The notes under the pieces: model-generated
What the model was told of the DNA's origin: nothing
Databases searched by the model: none
The model's input: only the letters and a program-made list of their open reading frames with translations
Made by a program: the position numbers and the translations under genes
Assembly (NCBI GenBank): GCA_027605045.1
Contig: JAQFWX010000012.1
Span: 694,930-758,929 of the forward strand
Direction: 5' to 3'
DNA: 64,000 nucleotides
DNA from: Phallus indusiatus
Taxonomy: Eukaryota > Basidiomycota > Agaricomycetes > Phallales > Phallaceae
Part shown: positions 45,849-54,315 of the stretch, in pieces
Position numbering within the stretch: position 1 is the first letter of the stretch
Layout of the letters: every line of letters starts with the position of its first letter

Positions 45849-48803
45849 ATGGCGTCGATTTTTCTTATAAACATTATCACTGACTATGGACGCTGCGCGC
45901 ACCCCTTTCCAACCTCCATGGCTCCAGCCAAAAAAAAGGCAGCCAGCACGCCTAAAAAAAAGGTTTCGAGTAATTCTATAGCACGCAAATCTCGTACCTC
46001 AATCAGTAGTCCAAAGTCTCGTCACTCCAAACGGTCAGAAAATGAAAAGCGCTTCAACCAGCGGTTCAATGTTGAAGAGCAATCCGCAGAGGAAATCTTG
46101 AGTACGTACCATTATTTTCATCATTGAGATTTCATTTATTGACTACAACGTGTAGAAGTACAAATGTCCCACTGGTCTAGTCCGTATTATAGTCATTTTA
46201 CCTTACCTCCGGACATATCCCCTCGAAAGATGAGAGACGGATCCGAGAGGATTTACTATGTGTTTCGTTGTGCCAAGTAAGCCTTACCTGATCTTGACGA
46301 TTTCCTCACTAACCCAGTATAGACATCCATCTATTGCCGTCCGACGCGAACGGATAGAGGATAGTACGTCGAACCTCAGCCGACACGCCAAAGCATGCGA
46401 GCCCCAAGAGAACACGATGACTACTGCGCTTGGAGCTTTTGCCAGAGGATCTTCCTTCAGCATTGGGAGGTTCCGTTACCTTATTGCCAAGTGGGTCTCG
46501 AAAAATTACAGACCCTACTCTATCATCGAGGACGAAGAACTCGTCGAGATCTTTCAGATGTTGGACTGCCGCGTATCCATACACAGCCGGATGACTGTAT
46601 CCAGAGATGTCATAGAAATGTTTGACGCTTGTCGGAATGAAGTTCGACTATATTTTGAGGTATGTGTCCCAGATCCCATTTCTAGCTGAAAATCTAATAT
46701 ATATTTTGTAGAACTATGCTGGGAAAGTACACATCGGCATTGACGGATGGACATCCCCCAACGTCTACTCCTTCCTTGGCATCACCGCCCACTACCAGCA
46801 CGAAGGGCAAATGAAAACGATTATTCTCGACTTTGTGAAGCTAACTCATGCACATACCGGGAAATATTTAGCGGAACGATTGCATGAATGTTTGCAAGAG
46901 TTCCATCTCGATAACAAAGTGCGTTTGCCAGTTGATACACTTCTCCTTATCCTTATCGTTGTTACACAGCTTCTCGGCCTCGTTTGCGATAACGCAAGCA
47001 ACAACGACACTCTAGTTGAAGCCTTACAAGAAAGGATTGAGAATTGGGGAGGAAGCCCATGTCGCGTGCGTTGTTTCGCGCACGTATTGAATTTGGTCGT
47101 CAAGGTACGAGTCTCACTGATGCTATGACATCAATCTTACAGTTATAATAGGCTATATTATCCGTCTTTACTGTGAAAAAGAAACGTAATGCAGCTGGAG
47201 TTCAAGTATATCAAGATCTTGAACTGGGTTCTATGTTGGAAGAACTGGGCAATGAGGATGATGAAGAGGATGATAACGCTCAACACGAAGATCAAGACGA
47301 CGGACAAGCAGCAGCCGACGACGTAGCTATTGAAGCTCTTGCTGATGAAGAAGACTATCGAGCGGAAGCTGAGGAAAACACTGATGACATTCGTCAAGGC
47401 CAAGTTACAATTGAGAAGGTAAGTTTCTCGTGCTAATGCTATTTTATAACTTGCATGATCTTAACACTGTTCATAGCTCAAAGGCCTGGCAAAAGCTGTT
47501 TTCCACTCCCCTACCATTCGCGAATCCCTTGAACAAGAATGTCGCCGCGCCGAACCGCCAATCGACTATCATGTACTTGTGCGGCCGGTTGCCACAAGGT
47601 GGAACTCCCTGACAATGACGATCAAAAGTGCCTTGAAGTTACGACCAGCATTAAGCTCTCTTGTCGACCTTTCTATCCATAACCGAATTAGAAGCACCCG
47701 ACTTCGCCGGTTTGCGTTGGACGAAGATGAATGGAACATACTGGAGCAGCTTTTACCGCTGCTAGATGTAAGTTTTATTCTTGCTCATTCATATCAACTA
47801 CTAATCACACATCATTCAAAAGCGTTTTATTGTCGTGACTGAAGTTATTTCTCGCTCGGCCTATCCATTAGTCCACTTGGTCATCCCATATATCGACCAA
47901 CTGACGGACGCAATGGAGAAATGGTCGAAAAATCAGAAGCTGCACCCAGCCGTGCGTATGGCGAGCAAGCGTGGTTGGGCCATGATGAACAAGTACTATG
48001 GCCTAACTGATGATTCAGTTATCTATAGGGTCGCAATGAGTGAGTATCTGGTTCTGTGACGGATATGTAAACTGAACGTACACTAGTTTTGCACCCCAGA
48101 CGCAAAACCACATATTTCCGTACTGCAAAGTGGCCCGAAAGTTGGATCCAAACAGCGATTGATATCGCGCGCACTGAATGGATAAGAAACTACAAGCCAA
48201 ACAATATGGTAACTGTAGTACAAGACAATGTTAATCTTTCGGAATCCCAGGTAAGTCATCGTCCATTCTGATCACTTAGTTTTGGCTTATGAGATGTAGA
48301 ACTCCTACTTTACGGACATGGACTTGGATGGCAATGAAAGTGCTGACGCATTTGAGCTGTATATCTCTAGTCCGCCTATACCGACGGTTACCTGTCCGAT
48401 CGCTTACTGGTACGCACTTGACAAAACTGGAGATCCGCTTGCAAAAATGGCCCTGCATTTTTTGACGTGCCCAGGTATGATTTGTTTCTGCTGTTCACTA
48501 GTGTTCTCAAGTACATTTCAAGCTGCGTCAACAGATGTTGAGCGCGCCTTTTCACGTGGCCGTTTGACAGTATCTCGAATGCGACACAATCTCTCGGATG
48601 AAAGCACACGTGCATCGACAGTTATGAGCTCATGGTTCAAGCAAACGTACTTGATACCTGATCAATCTCTCATCAAAGCTTTCGGTCGTAAGCAAATTCG
48701 GCCAAATAACGGTGGAGTGCAAAACACTGAAGACGTGGATGATGAGGAGACAAGCGGGGCAGAGCAGAATGAAGAGACTGATGATCAAGATGAAGCCGAG
48801 TAG
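45849..48803 (+). CDS. hAT-superfamily transposase
   Basis: Catalyses cut-and-paste transposition of the surrounding 5.9-kb element. Basic N-terminus (an alternative in-frame start at 45918 gives MAPAKKKAASTPKKK). A BED-type zinc finger follows around 46250-46400 (C..A, then TSNLSRHAKACE). Then come YRPYSIIEDEELVEIFQML, HIGIDGWTSPNVYSFLGI (first catalytic Asp, about 46735), LLGLVCDNASNNDTLVEAL (second Asp, about 46980), RCFAHVLNLVVK, VATRWNSLTMTIKSAL (about 47590), and the C-terminal dimerisation/catalytic segment STDVERAFSRGRLTVSRMRH (Glu, about 48540). It ends with an acidic tail (EDVDDEETSGAEQNEETDDQ). About 9-10 short GT-AG introns are needed (for example, one ends before AAGTACAAATG at 46156). 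All key residues are present and no disabling stop is apparent. Confidence 0.85.
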
Positions 48804-49361
48804 AATAGAAATCTGAATTACATGTACTTATAAAAATTATCTTGACACTGAAAATGCTATACCGGATCCGCTGAGATCCGTCATTTTTTAAAAAAATCTC
48901 AAATGTGAACCTGGATCCGGCAAGTCAAATAAGCGCCGGGATCCGGAACCGCGGATCCGAATCTTTATGGGTATTTTCACGGATCGAACCGGCATGACCT
49001 GCTCAAGGATCCGGAATCGTGTGCATCCTTAAATACGATAGCTCATGCAATTTTGAAGATTTCGACTTACTGTTTCTTTAAGATATGTTCATAAATATTA
49101 GATCTAGTGCACCGTATACTTCATTAAGCTTGTCAATGTGTATTTCAAATTTTGACTTTTTCCCCCAAAAAAACAACAATCAAAGGAACCTCAAATTAGC
49201 TCATAAAAATTAGATAGTGCACTAGGTATAATATTTATGGACATATCATAAAGAAACAGTAAGCCGAAATCTTCAAAAATGGACGAGCTATTGCGTTTGC
49301 AAGGTTTTGACAAATATTTTGAGAAAACGAGTGCTGGCCTTATGTAATGAAAACTGCTGTA

Positions 49362-49604
49362 ACTACTGTTATTGTAAATACCAAAAAGGAGAATAAAAGA
49401 AAACTTGATTAAAATATCGAATAAAAGAAATATAGCTCAATGAAGAGAATAAAAGAATTCGTTCTTATAATATCAAATAAAAGAAATAAGAGAACAAGAA
49501 AATACCGCATTTGGTTGAACAAGGCGGTGGTTGTGTGACGGTGTGATGATGTCTAGTAAGGGGATCACAGATCCCTTACAACACCTCCATCAATGCCAAT
49601 CATT
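49362..49604 (+). other. Remaining part of element X with displaced transposase start
   Basis: Non-coding AT-rich sequence of X between MITE Z and the inversion junction. At 49593-49604 lies ATGCCAATCATT, which, placed before base 41889 on the opposite strand, gives an in-frame start MPIISNDLREW for the mariner-like transposase. From 49605 the sequence is element E2. Confidence 0.6.
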
Positions 49605-49830
49605 ACTGAATGGATAACATTAATCATAGCCTTATATGATGAAGAATTATTACATAATTTGACTAAGATAATTATAGCAGTATACTGACAATTTTGCAAA
49701 CCAGAATCTCTTGATCTGAGTATTAGTTATAATATGATTTTGCAATTTGGTAAATTGTCAATAGCCTATGCCTTGAACTATAATTTTCTTAGGATCCTGT
49801 TTTTGGCTAAACCCTACAATGTCTCCAGTG

Positions 49831-50010
49831 CATGGGATCCGAGGGGATACAACAGAAATCGAAATAAATCGAAGAGATCAAGAGAACGAGAGAATGACAA
49901 AAATAGTGGAAATGATAAAGTACAGGAAATGAAGGAAATCGTAATACGAATGAAACTGAAAGAAATCAAAGAAATTGAATAATCAGGTGAGGCACTAGCG
50001 TACCGTAACA
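49831..50010 (-). repeat. Solo LTR F4, second piece
   Basis: Begins with the CAT duplicate and GGGATCCGAGGGGATAC and ends GCGTACCGTAACA, followed by the TSD GTTTC (50011-50015). Completes the LTR begun at 36584. Confidence 0.88.
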
Positions 50011-50015
50011 GTTTC

Positions 50016-50632
50016 GTCCTATGAGGTATGTCGTTGTCACGGGTGATGGGGCATAGGAACTTTATCAGTTCTCAGAACTCCGGCTTTTTGACAAGCCTAA
50101 ATGCCTACAAGTAAAAATAAAAACATGAGTTGCCAAGTTGGAATATTCAAAGTTCATAGCATTGGTGAGATGATCACTCATCATTCACTGGAATAACAAA
50201 CAAAAGAAATAATAAGACCAAAAAGAGAAATGAGAGGATAGGAGAATCACAAGAGAAAGAAGGGAGATACAATTACAACAAAAAGAAGAGATTTCATATT
50301 GACAGGTGAAACAATGACGGGAAAATCAAGAACAGAAAACAAAGAACAAAAGAAATACAAAAGAGAGATTGACAGGAAAAGAAGGAACTGACTCATAACA
50401 CAGCCTTGCCATAATCAACACCTGGCACTTCCCACACTGCCTCTTCCTTGAATCATACCACCATTCTCTTATTCTTCCTACTGATCAGGTATCTGTCGAT
50501 GGGTTCATCGAGTTCTTAGAATACCCTTGGCTTCTGTCAAAAAGAAGAGATCGCGATCTTGACCAATGAGTGCTATCCTTCCCTTTTTTTTTATTCTAAT
50601 ATCCTGCATTGTCTAGGTATTGAGTCAACTAT
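50016..50632 (-). other. Probable upstream part of the hAT fossil
   Basis: About 600 bp of degenerate, purine-rich sequence directly contiguous (after removal of LTR F4) with the hAT fossil at 34.6-36.6 kb. It should hold its 5' part, but no transposase motif is legible. Confidence 0.3.
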
Positions 50633-50976
50633 TGTCAGGGTACGCTACCACGTCCCCTCATTTTTCCTTATTTATTATCATCAGTATATATTCCCTTCTA
50701 TTTTATTTATATTTCCCATGTATTATTTCCACCCTCCGTTTACTTCCCCTGTCTCTATTCCTCTTTCTCTACTTGCGCGCTTGTACCCGGCATGACACCG
50801 TAGGCGTCACGTCGCTTATGTTCGGTTCGGGTGTCTGGCACTTAGCTGTGCCAGGGCCGCACGCCGTGCTATCGTTTTTCATGTATATAGTCGCTGTCCC
50901 TAGAGTGAGGGTCCCTAAGCTTGTTCTCTTAGGATCCCCTCCCTCTAGGTGAGTAGTTAGTTCTCCCTAATATATC
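50633..50976 (+). repeat. Solo LTR A3, second piece (344 bp)
   Basis: TGTCAGGGTACGCTACCACG... after ACTAT (50628-50632), ending at AATATATC (50969-50976), where B2 begins. Complement of the flank of the first piece at 31294-31347. Confidence 0.85.
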
Positions 50977-51482
50977 TAGTGTTGCCACAGTCCGGTTTGG
51001 TTCGTTTTTTTTCAGTTCGGTTCAGTTCAGTTTTTTTCAGTTTGGTTCAATGGTTCGAACCGGTTCACAACAGTATTCATTTTTTTTCTAGATTTCATTG
51101 AATTTACATGATTTTCGACAAATTTTTTGCTTATGGCGCCTAAATAGGCATCCGACTTATCTTGTAGATATTTAAAAAATAATTATGGCATATTTTTTTG
51201 TTTCCATTTTGGGCAATTTTTGAGCTCTCTAGAGCCAAAATAAAAAAAAAATCACGACAAAATTCAATATTTTCACTCAGTCATATAGCAATATGTGGAT
51301 CGGTTCATGAACCGATTCGAAACGGTTCGAAATGGATCAGCAATTTTCTGAATATTTCTGAACCACGAACCGAACTGATTTCTGAACCGAACTGAACCGA
51401 ACTGATTAATCGGTTTTTTTCAGTTCAGTTTGCAGTTCGGTTCAGTCTTTTTTCGGTTCAGAACCGAACTGCGGCAACACTA
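50977..51482. mobile_element. hAT-like element, family B, copy B2 (506 bp)
   Basis: TAGTGTTGCCACAGTCCGG...CTGCGGCAACACTA, inverted relative to B1. Flanks AATATATC and TTCATAAG do not match each other; they pair with the flanks of B1 (GATATATT; CTTACGAA) in reverse complement. Confidence 0.85.
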
Positions 51483-51824
51483 TTCATAAGTAACATCAAT
51501 ATATGCAGGGTATGATGTCTCATGTGATGACCATGAGATGCGCAGGGATAATAGCTGTGCATACATGGACCTACATTTGTCATCTATGATCTCATAACTG
51601 GAACGTGTGTGGAATATTCTAGAAAGGGCTTTCCACAGGTGTTCCAGGAGTTAAGAGAGATGGGTGCGTCTCTATTCGAGTTGCGAAGGTGTTTGAGATG
51701 ACTGAACGCGAAGGTCTTATCGTGAGTGACGTAAGCGAGATAAGATTACGGAGATGAATGGTAAGTGATCGGATATGGATTACGTAACATTACCGGAAGT
51801 GATGTCATGAATCGGATCATGACA
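51483..51824 (-). repeat. Solo LTR C1, second part
   Basis: Starts with the 8-bp duplicate TTCATAAG, then TAACATCAATATATGCAGGG, and runs to GGATCATGACA, followed by the TSD ACATC (51825-51829). Completes the LTR at 31926-34577. Confidence 0.85.
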
Positions 51825-51955
51825 ACATCAATTTAATGATTTAATTCAATTTTTCATTCTTTATCGAACTCGAACAAACAAACCTTATAGAGATCGCACT
51901 CTATGCGATCTCTCGAATTACTGATTACTGATTTATTCACTTTGACGATCGGTGA

Positions 51956-52466
51956 GGTTCTATGATATAAATAGAATACTTTCTATTTCTTTCTCTATGT
52001 TTCTAACGAACCTCACGACTTCCTCAAGTACTATTATGTACTTATCCGAATTAGTACTTTCTTTGTACTTGACCCTGCATAACTTTGTAGTATTTAAACT
52101 CGCTGTAAATACCATACAAAGTCGTCTTGAAATCAAACTCTGATTCGATTCAAATATATTTCATTGTATTTCAAACCTCCTTGAATTACAACTTGTCTCT
52201 TTATCTCGAAACTTTGTTTTTTCGATTTCCTCGATCTCTTGCCTTTGGCGACTCTGTCGCCAAAGTCTTCGTTATCTCCGGTTGTTCTTCGTTGTGAGTG
52301 CTGATTCGTCACGATCCAAATTGAGGAATACTCTCAGGCCTTTGGAGCGGGTGCAACACATAAGTTGAAGCCAAGTTCCTCATCCCTCGATCTCTCGATT
52401 CTCAATTCCTCGATCTCTCGATTCTCAATTCCTCGATCTCGCGATCTCGAACGGTCTCAGATCTTG
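51956..52466 (+). repeat. LTR-like repeat, family I, copy 2
   Basis: Better preserved copy of 8491-8956: GGTTCTATGATATAAATAG, CTCGCTGTAAATACCATAC, GGGTGCAACACATAAGTTGA, tandem CTCGATCTCTCGATTCTCAA units. It ends near AGATCTTGACA. No second LTR or TSD identified. The bases between solo LTR C1 and this repeat (51830-51955) hold no recognisable gene. Confidence 0.6.
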
Positions 52467-52505
52467 ACACCACACCAGTCAAAAAAACACCAGGTAAGGG
52501 GAAAA

Positions 52506-52894
52506 TGTCAGGGTACGCTACCGCCGTCTCTCATTTTCTTATTTATTATCATCGGCATCGTTTCTTTTCTATTTTATTTATCCTTTCCATATTTTACTTT
52601 CACTCTCCGTTTCCTTGTTCTGTCTCTATTTCACTTTCTCTACTCGCGCGTCGCGCTCACCCGGCGTGATGTCCGTGACATCACGTCGCTAGGTTCGGCT
52701 TGGGCGCCTGGCACTTAGTTGTGTCAGGGCCGCACGCCGCGTCGTCGTTTTATGTATATAGTAGCTGTACCTAGAGTGAGGGTCCCTAAGCTTGTTCTCT
52801 TAGGATCCCCTCCCTCTAGGTGAGTAGTTAGTTTCCCTTCCAATATATTCTCTTAGGATCCCCTCCCTCTAGTGTGAGCTGAGTAGCCCTAACA
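52506..52894 (+). repeat. Solo LTR, family A, copy A5 (389 bp)
   Basis: TGTCAGGGTACGCTACCGCC...GAGTAGCCCTAACA with perfect TSD GAAAA (52501-52505 and 52895-52899). Confidence 0.92.
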
Positions 52895-53155
52895 GAAAAA
52901 ACTACATAAGTGGTTTCTTATATGACTTATTCCATCTTACAGAACCACTGAAAGAAGAAGAGATTCGAAGCATGGGAGGATTTGCATCAGCATGGATGCT
53001 TGAAACTATCTGACAAACCTTGGCAGCACTGCTGTCAACCAATCTGAACTGGAGAGCTATTTGAACAGTCCACCGGAGCCAGCGGTCACTGATATTTTAG
53101 TTTGGTGGAGTGTAAGTCTGACTTTAGCTATGACTTTGCAACCAGTTTGACCTTG
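52895..53155 (+). pseudogene. hAT transposase fossil, C-terminal segment
   Basis: Plus-strand reading ESYLNSPPEPAVTDILVWW (about 53043-53110), the hAT C-terminal dimerisation motif (E.YL......DIL.WW). Truncated by the LTR retrotransposon at 53156. It is the expected continuation of the minus-strand fossil at 34.6-36.6 kb if the intervening ~19 kb is re-inverted. Confidence 0.65.
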
Positions 53156-54020
53156 TGTCAAGTACCGATATCCGGGAACGGTAACAGATACTATAATGTA
53201 TTTTAGTCGCTGAATAGAATATCAATAACCGTCACCGTTGATCGACGGCAGTCAGGACTTGGCCTCAATCTATAAGAGATTGTGCCACGACAGTCTTCTT
53301 CAGGATTTGTCCTGACGTTCGTCACGAGCGTCGAGTTCGTCAAGGACGTTACGGATATGTGCGTTCCGAGCTTCAAGAGCCGCGAGCTGTATCTCGTATT
53401 GAATGATATCAAGCTCGACAATAATGAAGAAAGCTTTGAGATGTAACTCTCGGCAACGACGGATGGCTTCCGTCGCTGCAAGTCTCGAGAACGATCTCGA
53501 CGTTCAATGATGAATAGAATAGAGAAGGAGAGTTGTTATAGAGATATCGAACTACGTTCGATATTAAGTCTGAAGAACTATCTACGTGTATGCTAGGGTT
53601 TATATACACGTCAGATAAATAATTCTAGCTCAGTTCGAAATAGATTCCGAACTAGAGAAATACAAACAAGTCGTGAGATTCGTAAGTTACATCAATATAT
53701 GCAGGGTATGATGTCTCATGTGATGAACATGAGGTGTGCAGGGATGAGAGCTGTGCATACATGGACCTACGTTCGTCATCTATGATCTCATAACCGGAAC
53801 GTGCGTGGAATATTCTAGAAAGGCCTTTCCGCGGATGTTCCAGGAGTTAAGAGAGACGGGTGCGTCTCTATTCGAGTTGTAAGGTTGATGGAGATGACTG
53901 AACGCGAAGGTCTTATCGTGAGTGACGTAAGCGAGATAAGATTACGGAGATGAACGGTAAATGATCGGATATGGATTACGTAACGTTACCGGAAGTGATG
54001 TCATGAATCGGATCATGACA
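53156..54020 (-). repeat. 3' LTR of the chromovirus (865 bp)
   Basis: In sense orientation it begins TGTCATGATCCGATTCATGA and ends GGTACTTGACA. It carries a TATATAAA box (minus) near 53604, which in this LTR would follow the polyadenylated transcript. Confidence 0.93.
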
Positions 54021-54021
54021 G

Positions 54022-54033
54022 TATCCCCTCTTT
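54022..54033 (-). other. Polypurine tract
   Basis: Minus-strand AAAGAGGGGAT immediately 5' of the 3' LTR (two bases from its edge), the usual primer site for plus-strand DNA synthesis in LTR retrotransposons. Confidence 0.75.
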
Positions 54034-54315
54034 AGGGACGAGCCCCCGAGTCCATTACGTAGTTCCGAGTTTAAACGAGTGATCACGTGAGTGTAAACAC
54101 GTGACGGATAAAAATATTGTGATCACGTGTGTTGACGCGTGATAAATTTAGATTAGTGACGCGTTACGCGAGACGCGAGTTATCGGTCACGGGTGACTGT
54201 GACAATAAGTGACAACCTGAAACGCACTTGGTGAAAAAGTGCGGTCTTCTTCTTTTCACGACCACAACCCAGTCCTATCCTCTTATCTGTAACGACTTTT
54301 GTCTTTATCCTACCC

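Larger units (their letters stand above)
43095..49031 (+). mobile_element. Complete hAT transposon (5937 bp)
   Basis: TIRs TAAGGATGCACACGATTCCG and its exact reverse complement; perfect 8-bp TSD AATACGAT at 43087-43094 and 49032-49039. Subterminal regions hold many GGATCCGG/CCGGATCC units, likely transposase-binding repeats. It encodes a full-length hAT transposase (45849-48803) plus two other multi-exon genes (43531-44723 plus; about 44757-45830 minus). The perfect TIR and TSD and open frames suggest recent activity. Confidence 0.92.
43025..49359. mobile_element. Foldback MITE Z carrying a complete hAT transposon
   Basis: Outer element CAGCAGTTTTCATTACGTAA...TTATGTAATGAAAACTGCTG with TA at both ends (43023-43024, 49360-49361). 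Without the hAT insert it is about 390 bp: 43025-43094 plus 49040-49359, with long imperfect inverted repeats (AAACCTTG...CAAGGTTT; GATTTCGACTTACTGTTTC and its complement). Similar in size, TA target and terminal motif (CNGCNGTT....TTACGTAAGG) to family N and to the TIR of X. Confidence 0.85.
36757..49830. mobile_element. Element E2 (CACTG type), split and rearranged by later insertions
   Basis: Left end CACTGAAGACATTGTAGGG at 36757, right end CAATGTCTCCAGTG at 49830; TSD CAT within LTR F4. Only three blocks are E sequence: 36757-37048 (forward), about 41895-42599 (reversed, with foldback MITE N inside) and 49605-49830 (forward). Everything else is inserted material (element X with its cargo). 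The reversed middle block is evidence of an internal inversion. Confidence 0.8.
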
